Part shown: positions 1-6,559 of the stretch, in pieces
How the letters are laid out: every line of letters starts with the position of its first letter
How positions within the stretch are numbered: position 1 is the first letter of the stretch
NCBI GenBank assembly: GCA_001787465.1
Contig: MFXJ01000047.1
Location: forward strand, 1 to 8,808
Direction: 5' to 3'
Length of the DNA stretch: 8,808 nt
From: Candidatus Peregrinibacteria bacterium RIFOXYB2_FULL_32_7
GTDB taxonomy: Bacteria > Patescibacteriota > Gracilibacteria > UBA1369 > GWF2-33-10
Position numbers and translations under genes: made by a program
Notes under the pieces: generated by a model
What the model saw: only the letters and a program-made list of their open reading frames with translations
What the model was told of the DNA's origin: nothing
Databases searched by the model: none

Positions 1-48
1 GCAAATATTGGAACAGGCATCATTATTCGATCTTTAACGCAACACTAG
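1..48 (+). CDS. Possible C-terminal tail of an upstream gene (partial)
   Basis: Frame 1 is open from the window edge and reads ANIGTGIIIRSLTQH before a TAG at 46-48. The last base of the TAG is the first base of the GTG that opens the next gene (TAGTG), a typical coupled stop/start arrangement in an operon. The stretch is only 15 codons, so coding is inferred from the overlap alone. It would be the only TAG stop in the window. The frame of the next gene is also open to base 3, so the two readings compete. Confidence 0.35.
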   Translation, partial: ANIGTGIIIRSLTQH

Positions 49-1829
49 TGATAAATATTTTAGATGAAAAATTAGATAATACTGACAACCCGGAAAGTAC
101 AAGAACTTTTTTAAACAAAGCAACTGGCAGACAAGATAATGATTTTAGCGATGTTTTTTACGCTTATTATGGAACAGATCGACAGGCAACAAATTTTAAG
201 TTAGGGGATCTAAATTATTTAAAAAATTTATATTGTAAGGAGATATATCCAAAAGAGAACAAGGATCAAGCTTTGCTATATCTTTTTAACGCCTTACGCC
301 AATCGATACAATTTTTAAAAACTCTAAAGATTTTTTTTCATGATAGAAAAGATATTAATGCTTATTGTTTAAAAGTTTTGGAAGATAAAAGGTGTGAAAA
401 GGGCTTTTTGCCTAGCAAAGTGAAGAATAAATATTTTGAAGTTCGTCTTAACGAAATGCTTCATACCAGTATTTATAAAAAAGATCCTGATCATTTAATT
501 GCTGATCTTAAATTAGAAGCTAACAAAAGAAGTGAGGCTGGTGATGGCTTAATAGATGTCAATATTGCTCATTTTGAAGCACTTTTGGATGAATTAAGGC
601 AGGATCAATCAATAGCTCAAGCAGAAAATAGAGTACAGAATTTTCAAAAAGTAATAGAAATTGAAAGGGTATTATTAAGCGATAATTATTGTTATAAACC
701 AGAAGACATTATAAATATATCATTCGATAAGGCGAATTTATCAATTAAAGAAGATGGACGATTAATTGAGGGTAGCCTATATCGTGAAGATGATTGTATG
801 TATTTTGAGACTGAAGATCCATTGCTTCGAATTGCTTTTACTAAAACGCCGACAAGAGAAGAACTTATAGAAAAATTTAAAGAAGCTGAAAAAAGGATTA
901 AGCATATTTCACTTGAGGGTATAGTTCAAGAAAAGCCAGCTATTCTAGATGAAGCAGGCAATTTGTATCTTCCAATTCTATTATCAGTTCCAGAACGGTA
1001 TGCTCGAATGGACTATACTGGTATTGTAAATTATAGAGATACAATCATATATCTCAAAGAAACTCCTGTAAATGCAGTAGAATATCAATATGGTTATGTA
1101 ATGGCCGCTTCAAAAACAAGTCCGTTAGCAACAGATTTAACAACATCTGTATCTTATTTATCATATGAGGAAAAACCTAAATTATATAAAGAAGCGATAA
1201 GTCGAGATTTGTTAGAAGAACTTGAAAGAGTTAAATATAGTAAAAAAGAATATAAAATTATTGTGGAAAATCGTTATTTTGATGGTATTAATGTTAATAT
1301 AGATCTGCCAAATTTTGGTACATTAGAAGGACAATTTCGTTATAGTTCAGAAAGCGGTTGGGTTTTTGAATTATCAAAGCCATATTCTGTATATTTTAAA
1401 TTTTTAAGAACAGATATTCCAAGTAGATCAGAATTAATATTTCAAGTCAGTTCTTTATATGAAAAAATAAAAACTGCCAAAGCAAATTTGAGTCAATATT
1501 ATTCCTTTGGAGATTCAACGGTTCCGTTTAAAGTTGAAGAGGGAAGAAAGAATGGTGATTTATGGACAGAACATAGTTTAACTGAATATTATGTGCATTT
1601 TATCCCTAAGAATAAAGATTCAATTCCACCTAATTTACCTTACAAAATACGTTTATATATAGATTTAAAAACAAAGGCTGTTCATTGCTATATGGAATCT
1701 TTGGACTCTTATTATAACCTACCAGAGTCAGTTGACGCTGATTTTCAGGAGATCCCAAGTTTAAAGCAGATTAGTGATGCTTATATGGATGGGGTGAAAA
1801 AATTTCAAGAAGATCCAAGAAGTTATTAA
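48..1829 (+). CDS. Hypothetical protein with repeated C-terminal module (593 aa)
   Basis: I do not recognise this protein. No signal peptide or membrane segment is visible, so it is probably cytoplasmic. Residues 1-210 look helical and charged. From about 220 onward the protein looks beta-rich, with three similar stretches (about 224-285, 406-475 and 515-586). Each ends in strand residues, a proline-containing turn and a helix, for example TPTREEL at 267-273 and IPSRSEL at 456-462. The N-terminal 30-175 shares ordered motifs with the next gene: DFSDV at 32, LR at 83, KDI..Y at 101-106 and DPDHLI at 146. The start is a GTG overlapping a possible upstream TAG. The same frame is open to base 3 with no other start codon, so the gene may begin outside the window. 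It heads a plus-strand cassette with 27 bp to the next gene. There is no Shine-Dalgarno sequence. Confidence 0.8.
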   Translation: MINILDEKLDNTDNPESTRTFLNKATGRQDNDFSDVFYAYYGTDRQATNFKLGDLNYLKNLYCKEIYPKENKDQALLYLFNALRQSIQFLKTLKIFFHDRKDINAYCLKVLEDKRCEKGFLPSKVKNKYFEVRLNEMLHTSIYKKDPDHLIADLKLEANKRSEAGDGLIDVNIAHFEALLDELRQDQSIAQAENRVQNFQKVIEIERVLLSDNYCYKPEDIINISFDKANLSIKEDGRLIEGSLYREDDCMYFETEDPLLRIAFTKTPTREELIEKFKEAEKRIKHISLEGIVQEKPAILDEAGNLYLPILLSVPERYARMDYTGIVNYRDTIIYLKETPVNAVEYQYGYVMAASKTSPLATDLTTSVSYLSYEEKPKLYKEAISRDLLEELERVKYSKKEYKIIVENRYFDGINVNIDLPNFGTLEGQFRYSSESGWVFELSKPYSVYFKFLRTDIPSRSELIFQVSSLYEKIKTAKANLSQYYSFGDSTVPFKVEEGRKNGDLWTEHSLTEYYVHFIPKNKDSIPPNLPYKIRLYIDLKTKAVHCYMESLDSYYNLPESVDADFQEIPSLKQISDAYMDGVKKFQEDPRSY

Positions 1830-1863
1830 AAAATGGAAATTAATTAATTTTAAAAAATGGAAA
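1827..1863 (+). repeat. 13-bp direct repeat TAAAAAATGGAAA spanning a gene junction
   Basis: The 13-mer TAAAAAATGGAAA occurs at 1827-1839 and again at 1851-1863, 24 bp apart. The first copy begins with the stop codon of the upstream gene. The second contains the start codon of the 221-residue gene. The ATG in the first copy opens a four-codon frame (MEIN, stop at 1845-1847). The repeat looks like a duplication of the start-site leader, but the sequence is A/T-dominated and chance is possible. Confidence 0.6.
1842..1859 (+). promoter_or_regulatory. Shared translation leader, copy 1
   Basis: AATTAATTTTAAAAAATG runs up to and includes the start codon of the 221-residue gene. It matches the leader of the next gene (2525-2542) at 17 of 18 positions. 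There is no purine-rich Shine-Dalgarno element. I infer an A-rich, SD-independent initiation signal; the sequence alone does not prove function. Confidence 0.5.
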
Positions 1864-2522
1864 AAGAAACTCAACAAGAGTCAAATAAAAAACCGAAAGA
1901 AAAAGTTGTTGATGTTATTATGAAAGAGTCAGAAAAAAAAGGACTTGAAACGGAAATTGATGCACTTGCTATACAAATAGGTAAAGATTTTGATAAGGTA
2001 GGGCATTTTATTTATGCCTATATTAGAGATAGCTTTCCAGAAGATGAAGAAGAATGTTCGCCTAGAGAACATCAAATAATAACGTATTTACAGGGATTAA
2101 GATCGGCTGGCGATCGTTTATTTGGTTTTTTGTATGTTAAAAAAGAAGATGTTTCTGATCAACAAAGTTATAGAAATAAATTATTTAGTATTTCACAAAA
2201 AATAGCTAAAATTTTGAAACATCAAATCTATCCAAATTTACATATAGATGATCCTAACCTACTAATATTTAGAGGGAAAGACGCTAAAAAATTATTAGCA
2301 GATCAAAAAAATATACCTGATATCGAAAAAGCGATAGAAGATTTAATAGCAATGATAGAAATATTTGAAAATGAATTCGGAACACAGGCTATAGTTAATT
2401 TTATTGGTGTTGGTGGTGAAGAAGGAGAAGATGGTGGAGCGAAAGATTTGTTTCTTAAAGGAGGTATTAAGGCATTAATAAAAGGGTTGCATTTTAAAAA
2501 ATGGCTAGATAAATATTTATAA
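1857..2522 (+). CDS. Hypothetical protein (221 aa), second gene of unknown cassette
   Basis: I do not recognise this protein. The first 35 residues are very rich in lysine and glutamate and are probably disordered or coiled. Residues 40-175 are predicted by eye to be helical. The C-terminus has a Gly/Glu/Asp-rich linker (about 184-195) followed by a short basic amphipathic segment to the end. No membrane span or catalytic motif is seen. Motifs shared in order with the N-terminus of the upstream gene are DFDKV at 44, YAY at 53, LR at 81, KKED at 95 with Y105, and DPNLLI at 132, which suggests but does not prove common descent. The ATG at 1857 follows an A-rich leader. The next gene begins 17 bp after the stop, so the two are very likely cotranscribed. 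Confidence 0.8.
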   Translation: MEKETQQESNKKPKEKVVDVIMKESEKKGLETEIDALAIQIGKDFDKVGHFIYAYIRDSFPEDEEECSPREHQIITYLQGLRSAGDRLFGFLYVKKEDVSDQQSYRNKLFSISQKIAKILKHQIYPNLHIDDPNLLIFRGKDAKKLLADQKNIPDIEKAIEDLIAMIEIFENEFGTQAIVNFIGVGGEEGEDGGAKDLFLKGGIKALIKGLHFKKWLDKYL

Positions 2523-2542
2523 AAAATTAACTTTAAAAAATG
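2520..2542 (+). promoter_or_regulatory. Shared translation leader, copy 2
   Basis: The stop codon of the 221-residue gene opens TAAAAAATTAACTTTAA (2520-2536), which recurs base for base at 4301-4317. The part at 2525-2542, AATTAACTTTAAAAAATG, ends in the start codon of the next gene and matches the leader at 1842-1859 at 17 of 18 positions. I infer a conserved SD-less initiation leader used within this cassette. Confidence 0.5.
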
Positions 2543-3934
2543 ACCACTGACATTCAGGTAGCACAACCATCACGAAAAGCTTTAGATCTACTCTCATTAG
2601 CCGCATTAGAAGGAGATGATCAGGAAAGATTTGCAGAATCTGCTGAATTAGCTGTTTGTATAAAGGAATTTTGGGATGAAGAACGGGTGAGAAGAGAAGA
2701 TTTAACAAAAGATTTGAATAGAGAAGAGGGGTCATATCAGGCTCAATTAAAAGCGTTAAGAGGAAAAAACTATGATGATAAAGAGGGAGGTCAAAATGTT
2801 TTTAGTAAATTGCCTAAAATTGCAGAAAATGATTGTTTCCCCAGAACATTAACTTATTTAGCTAATAAGGTGGAGGATGTGAACACGTCTGATCCACACG
2901 TTAGTAATATTTTGAGAAATTTGGTTGACGCGCAACGTTTTCAATATTTTGGTTGGCGTATATTTGATTCTTTTATGAATGATGTTGATCCAGGAAATGA
3001 CAAAATTTATACAGATGAAGAAAATGAGGGGATGAGAGTTATGCTCAGAATTTTGCAAGTATGGGCTGAGAAATTACAAGCAATGTTTTTGTCAGCGTCA
3101 AAACCTTTTATTATTAATATGGATGAGGCTTGTTTATGTTGTAATAATTTTAAAGGGCGAGATGTTGTAAAAGCAGATGGTTCTTATATAACTCTTGAAG
3201 AGTTTGCGTGGCAAAGAGGCGATAGGCTCGTAATAGATCATGTTAATATTACTCCACATTTTAATGCAAAAACATATTTTGAGACTGTTCTATTTCAATT
3301 TACTAACTCAATAATAGAAGAATTAAGAAGAAAAAAATTTTTGAAAAAAAATGGGCATGAGTTCACTGTAGAGTCTGAGGAGATCCAAGTTCTTTTATAC
3401 GAAAGTATGGCGGATGTTATGGGTGAACGCTTATTTTTTGAAAAAGATGATAGAGAATTGCACACTGTTAAGGATTTTGTTTCATTTTTTGCTAGGCACG
3501 CAGAAATGAGAATTGCTAGAATTGGATATGATAAAAAGGTTCAAGAATTAGAAGAAAAAGAAAGGGTAGATTCTGCAACTGCAAAAGAAGGATTTGAAAG
3601 AGATTATACGGGGATGGCAGTTGAAGAATTTGAATTTTTAGCTACAGATCATATTGATGGACTTAGGTCAGGAGCTCAAACTCTTGGAAGAGTTGATTTA
3701 ACAGAAGTTCCCAATGTTAAAGATCAACTTAGGATACAAATTATTAATTCAATAGCTACCCTAGATCCTGAAAAAGCTCGTGAAAGAATTAAAATTCTGT
3801 GTGATTCTTTAGAAATTTCTTTATCTGATAAAGAAATAGAAGGATATATTTTTATAGCAACAGCCAGAAAAGATACGCGGACATTGATAGGGTCATTAAA
3901 TCGTTTATGGGCAAAAACACTCATTGCTTTTTAA
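2540..3934 (+). CDS. Hypothetical protein (464 aa), probably the N-terminal part of an interrupted longer gene
   Basis: I do not recognise this protein. It is largely helical and charged by eye, with no signal peptide or membrane span. Features that can be pointed to are an acidic N-terminus, a cysteine cluster C198-x-C200-C201, a candidate coiled-coil stretch around 320-350 (rich in E, K and R), and a helical C-terminus. It ends at TAA 3932-3934. The very same frame then stays open for another 122 codons to 4303 with no ATG near its beginning. The gene therefore looks split by an in-frame stop, and read through it would be about 587 residues, close to the 593 of the cassette's first gene. 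The ATG at 2540 follows the shared A-rich leader. Alternatives are a genuine 464-residue protein with a separately translated downstream gene, or a sequencing error. Confidence 0.75.
   Translation: MTTDIQVAQPSRKALDLLSLAALEGDDQERFAESAELAVCIKEFWDEERVRREDLTKDLNREEGSYQAQLKALRGKNYDDKEGGQNVFSKLPKIAENDCFPRTLTYLANKVEDVNTSDPHVSNILRNLVDAQRFQYFGWRIFDSFMNDVDPGNDKIYTDEENEGMRVMLRILQVWAEKLQAMFLSASKPFIINMDEACLCCNNFKGRDVVKADGSYITLEEFAWQRGDRLVIDHVNITPHFNAKTYFETVLFQFTNSIIEELRRKKFLKKNGHEFTVESEEIQVLLYESMADVMGERLFFEKDDRELHTVKDFVSFFARHAEMRIARIGYDKKVQELEEKERVDSATAKEGFERDYTGMAVEEFEFLATDHIDGLRSGAQTLGRVDLTEVPNVKDQLRIQIINSIATLDPEKARERIKILCDSLEISLSDKEIEGYIFIATARKDTRTLIGSLNRLWAKTLIAF
3932..3934 (+). other. In-frame TAA interrupting an otherwise continuous reading frame
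   Basis: The frame of the 464-residue gene continues without another stop from 3935 to 4303. The codons just after the TAA read GYAKFYSSVSPEVIGSL and then run into the small downstream frame. No indel is needed to join the two halves, only one base change in this codon (for example to AAA, CAA or GAA). It could be a nonsense mutation, a base-calling error, or stop-codon readthrough. Confidence 0.7.
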
Positions 3935-3982
3935 GGATATGCAAAATTTTATTCATCTGTATCACCTGAAGTAATAGGAAGT

Positions 3983-4303
3983 TTGCATGCTGAATTGGGA
4001 AGAGCGGTAGATTTGTATGGAGAAGTGCAAATAGCATTAAGAAGTCCTACAGCATTAAGAAATGAAGACCTTTTAGAAAAAATTAGGGCAAAACTTTTAC
4101 TCGCAAAAAGTATAATGGCAACAGCTCAAACGCATTTAGTAGAGATTGAAAGTCAATTAGTAGAGGCTCAAGTTGCTGAAGGAGAAAATAATAGAAGAAA
4201 TTTAACAGCCAGTTCTGTTCCGGTGGCGATAGAAAAGTTAAGTGCAACTACAAAACAAAGTAGAGCGGCAATAGCTGAAGTGGCTAGAACCCAGCGGCAA
4301 TAA
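3983..4303 (+). CDS. Small helical ORF, probable displaced C-terminus of the preceding gene
   Basis: This is a 106-residue frame from a TTG at 3983, in the same frame as the gene before it and separated from it only by the TAA at 3932-3934 and 16 open codons. The product is predicted helical, rich in Ala, Glu, Leu and Arg, with heptad-like spacing and no membrane span or known motif. The only in-frame start codons are the TTG and an ATG at 4115, well inside the helical region. The AGGA at 3976-3979 is too close to the TTG (3 nt) for a good ribosome site. I think it is the C-terminal part of the upstream protein rather than an independent gene, but translation from the TTG cannot be excluded. 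Its end carries a 10-bp direct repeat (4264-4273 and 4293-4302). Confidence 0.5.
   Translation: MHAELGRAVDLYGEVQIALRSPTALRNEDLLEKIRAKLLLAKSIMATAQTHLVEIESQLVEAQVAEGENNRRNLTASSVPVAIEKLSATTKQSRAAIAEVARTQRQ
4264..4302 (+). repeat. 10-bp direct repeat AGCGGCAATA
   Basis: AGCGGCAATA is found at 4264-4273 and 4293-4302, the second copy running into the terminal TAA. It lies in the last codons of the plus-strand cassette, next to the convergent junction. It may reflect repetitive coding for helical residues or local slippage. Confidence 0.4.
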
Positions 4304-4317
4304 AAAATTAACTTTAA
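4301..4317 (+). repeat. Orphan third copy of the cassette leader
   Basis: TAAAAAATTAACTTTAA is identical over 17 bp to 2520-2536 and, as there, begins with the stop codon of a cassette gene. Here no plus-strand gene follows: the sequence goes directly into the end of a minus-strand ATPase gene whose stop is at 4324-4326. I infer the leader of a lost or displaced gene and a possible rearrangement point just after 4317. Confidence 0.5.
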
Positions 4318-4323
4318 CATAAA

Positions 4324-5553
4324 TTACAACACCTTTAGCACCTGCCAAGGATAAATGATATTTTTCCCATCCAAAGAAACGATATATGTTTTTTTTGTAT
4401 TATATTTGTTTGAAAAAGCTTCAAGTCCACTGTGTCTTATTTTAAAAAAACTTAATTTTAGCTCTAATGGAATCAAACTTCCTTTTTTATTAATTACAAA
4501 ATCCACTTCCTGTTCATTTTTTGTCCTCCAAAAATATAGATTTTCAATATCAATTTCTTTTCTTAGCATCATGTAAAAAGCATTTTCGAATAAGGCTTCA
4601 TCTAATAATTTTGGGAAATCATAAAAAGCTAAAATATTTCTAATGCCAGTATCTTCAAAATAAATTTTTGGCATTTTAGAGATTTCTACCTCCTTACTTG
4701 TTGAATAAGGTCTTAAAAGTTTAATAATATAGGTATTTTCTAGAATAAAAATATATTTTTCTAAGGTTTCTCTATTCAAATTTAAAATTTTGGATATTTC
4801 TTGAATATTAACTAAATTTGAACTTTGTCTAGCTAAAAGCATTATTAAATTATTAAATTTTCTTATATCTCTAATTTGAGCAAAATCAGCAATATCCTTT
4901 TTAATATATGTATTAATTATTTGTTTAATTATTTGTTCTTTTATCAGAATATTTTTTTCAAGAACCACTTTTGGATAGGATCCATATATTGCATATTCAG
5001 TAAATAAATTTTTAAGTTTATCCTGTATGGTTTTTGGAGTTTTTTTATTTAGTTTTAAAAGATTAATTTTTTCATTTTTAAAATTTAAAAATTCCTGAAA
5101 GCTCAATCCAAATAATTCAAAATCAATTGTTCTGCCAACTAAAGAATCTTTAAATTTAGATTTAATTGCAAAGCTTGATGAGCCAGAAACAATTAAGTTT
5201 ACATCGCTATGATCATACATCAATTTTAGAAATGAACTTGGATTGTTCAAGTATTGAATCTCATCAATAAATAAATAAATTTTATTTTTTAAATTTGCGC
5301 CTTTTATTTCAAGATATTTTAATACATTTTTATATCCGCTGTCGCATAAATCTAAAAATTCAAAATCCTCTAAGTCAAAATAAAAAATTTGATTATTTTT
5401 AATATGCTGTTTCTCTTTTAAGTAATCCTGTAAGCTATATATTAAAGTAGTTTTTCCAACTTGTCTTGCTCCGTGAATGACTATTATTGATTTCCCTATA
5501 TGTTTAATAATCTTTGGAAAAATTTCTCTAATTTTATATTGTACTTTTTTCAT
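4324..5553 (-). CDS. AAA family ATPase with DUF4143-type C-terminal domain (409 aa)
   Basis: This is a P-loop ATPase of the AAA_14/DUF4143 family, whose cellular role is generally unknown. Walker A is GARQVGKTT at 28-36. Walker B is IYLFIDEIQ at 92-100. A sensor-like VSGSSS lies at 122-127, followed by the family's VGR and ELFGLSFQEFL segment (139-156). The middle (about 230-300) looks like a winged helix (ISKILNLNRETLEKYI). The C-terminus carries the family's restriction-nuclease-like signature, FWRTKNEQEVDF at 341-352 and LELK at 363-366; D351, E364 and K366 are in the right order for a D-ExK site. Length is normal for the family. The ATG at 5553 has no Shine-Dalgarno sequence but a good promoter lies 39 bp upstream, so it can be transcribed alone as well as by readthrough from the phosphatase gene. 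It faces the plus-strand cassette. Confidence 0.9.
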   Translation of the reverse strand: MKKVQYKIREIFPKIIKHIGKSIIVIHGARQVGKTTLIYSLQDYLKEKQHIKNNQIFYFDLEDFEFLDLCDSGYKNVLKYLEIKGANLKNKIYLFIDEIQYLNNPSSFLKLMYDHSDVNLIVSGSSSFAIKSKFKDSLVGRTIDFELFGLSFQEFLNFKNEKINLLKLNKKTPKTIQDKLKNLFTEYAIYGSYPKVVLEKNILIKEQIIKQIINTYIKKDIADFAQIRDIRKFNNLIMLLARQSSNLVNIQEISKILNLNRETLEKYIFILENTYIIKLLRPYSTSKEVEISKMPKIYFEDTGIRNILAFYDFPKLLDEALFENAFYMMLRKEIDIENLYFWRTKNEQEVDFVINKKGSLIPLELKLSFFKIRHSGLEAFSNKYNTKKTYIVSLDGKNIIYPWQVLKVL

Positions 5554-5591
5554 ACTAAAACCATAAAAAAGTTGTATTTTATTACTAATAT

Positions 5592-5620
5592 AGTATACAA
5601 AAAGTAAAGCTTAATTGCAA
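5592..5620 (-). promoter_or_regulatory. Sigma-70-type promoter for the ATPase gene
   Basis: On the minus strand there is a -35 box TTGCAA (5615-5620, 4 of 6 to consensus), a 17-bp spacer and a -10 box TATACT (5592-5597, 5 of 6). It sits in the 80-bp gap between the phosphatase stop and the ATPase start and would give a leader of about 30 nt. Confidence 0.6.
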
Positions 5621-5635
5621 ATATTTATAAATATT
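5620..5635. repeat. 16-bp AT-only perfect palindrome
   Basis: AATATTTATAAATATT reads the same on both strands. It overlaps the phosphatase stop codon (5634-5636) and touches the upstream edge of the ATPase promoter. It has no loop and no U tract, so I do not call it a terminator. It could be an AT-rich protein-binding or UP-like element, or chance. Confidence 0.3.
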
Positions 5636-6539
5636 ATTTATTTTTAACTTTGATAATTTTTTCTACTTCCTCTTTCGATCCAATAAATATTGGTGTTCTC
5701 TGATCAATTTTTTCTATTTTTTTATCCAAAATTTTGATTTTCCCGTCATAAGCTTCCCCGCCGGCATTTTCAATTAAATAAGCCATTGGTCCGCATTCAA
5801 TTAATAAACGTAATTTCCCATCAGGTTCTTTGTCTGTACTTGGATAAGCGAAAATTCCTTGTCCTTTGATTAAAATATGATTGATGTCTGGCACCATGCC
5901 TCCGGAATATCGTAATTTGTAGCCATTCATAATCCATTGATCAACTAATTCTTTATACCATTTTTCAGTTTTACAAGCTTTCAAATTCCCTGGTGCGAAA
6001 TTTTTTGCTGTTTCTTGAATTTTTAAATTCTCTCTAGTTAAAATAAATTTTCCTTCGCATAAAGTAAATTCATGAGTTCCAGTTCCAATTGATAAGACTA
6101 TTGTTGTTCTTGGTCCGTAAACTGTAAAAGCAGTACCCTTCATTTCCCTAGGACTTTTACCAATAAAATCTTTGTCTTTAAAAATCGCTAAGATACTGCC
6201 AACTGCAAAATTTACATTTACCAGTGAAGATCCATCCAAAGGATCATAAGCAACAGAATATTCGCCATTTTCATTTAAAATTTCACAGTTTTCTCTTTCT
6301 TCAGAAGCTAATTTATAAACAACTTCGCTTGATCGAAAATGTTTTTCCATAATTTGATCCGCTTGAATATCTAAAGCGAGCTGTTCTTCTCCATATATAT
6401 TTGTAGTACCGGCCGCGCTACCATCTGAAAAATGTATTTCATGAGCAATTTCCTCAGTTGCATCAGCAAAACTGCAAAGAATTTTGATTAAATCTGCATC
6501 AAGATTTTGTGATTGAAGATAGGCTGTGAGATGTTGCAT
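5634..6539 (-). CDS. fbp: Class I fructose-1,6-bisphosphatase / sedoheptulose-1,7-bisphosphatase family (301 aa)
   Basis: This enzyme removes the C1 phosphate of fructose-1,6-bisphosphate (gluconeogenesis) or of sedoheptulose-1,7-bisphosphate (pentose/Calvin-type sugar shuffling), is Mg-dependent and cytoplasmic. Visible family motifs are NIYGEEQLALD (47-57), SEE with E80 and E81, the metal site DPLDGSS (99-105), R210 in LRYSGG, K242 and metal ligand E248 in GKLRLLIE. Some segments look more like plant-type SBPase than typical FBPase: YGPRTT (141-146), GTHEF (154-158), APGNLKA (182-188) and GGMVPDIN (213-220). Both activities are therefore possible. I chose the ATG at 6539 because the protein family starts here. 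The frame extends upstream to 6605, but that part overlaps the nuclease gene and adds 22 residues with no family resemblance. It starts 20 bp after the nuclease stop, on the same strand, so it is probably cotranscribed with the restriction-modification genes. Confidence 0.9.
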   Translation of the reverse strand: MQHLTAYLQSQNLDADLIKILCSFADATEEIAHEIHFSDGSAAGTTNIYGEEQLALDIQADQIMEKHFRSSEVVYKLASEERENCEILNENGEYSVAYDPLDGSSLVNVNFAVGSILAIFKDKDFIGKSPREMKGTAFTVYGPRTTIVLSIGTGTHEFTLCEGKFILTRENLKIQETAKNFAPGNLKACKTEKWYKELVDQWIMNGYKLRYSGGMVPDINHILIKGQGIFAYPSTDKEPDGKLRLLIECGPMAYLIENAGGEAYDGKIKILDKKIEKIDQRTPIFIGSKEEVEKIIKVKNK

Positions 6540-6559
6540 ATTTTTACATTTTAATTGAT

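Noticed and set aside
3131..3142. CxCC cluster (residues 198-201) as a metal or Fe-S site
   Set aside because: Only three cysteines are grouped, with no second pair at a usual spacing. It is mentioned in the gene entry but not called.
3239..3360. Histidine-kinase-like N-box in the 464-residue protein (FETVLFQFTNSI)
   Set aside because: The spacing loosely recalls an N-box, but no phospho-accepting H-box, DxGxG or G2 box follows, so it is not enough to call a GHKL ATPase.
2303..3924. Several minus-strand open frames of 66-87 codons lying inside the plus-strand cassette
   Set aside because: Each is fully covered by a longer gene on the other strand, has low-complexity or cysteine/serine-rich translation with no motif, and lacks a leader or promoter. 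They are antisense shadows.
4355..4576. Plus-strand 73-codon frame inside the ATPase gene
   Set aside because: It lies opposite the conserved DUF4143 C-terminus. Its Phe/Ser-rich translation reflects the AT-rich antisense strand, not a protein.
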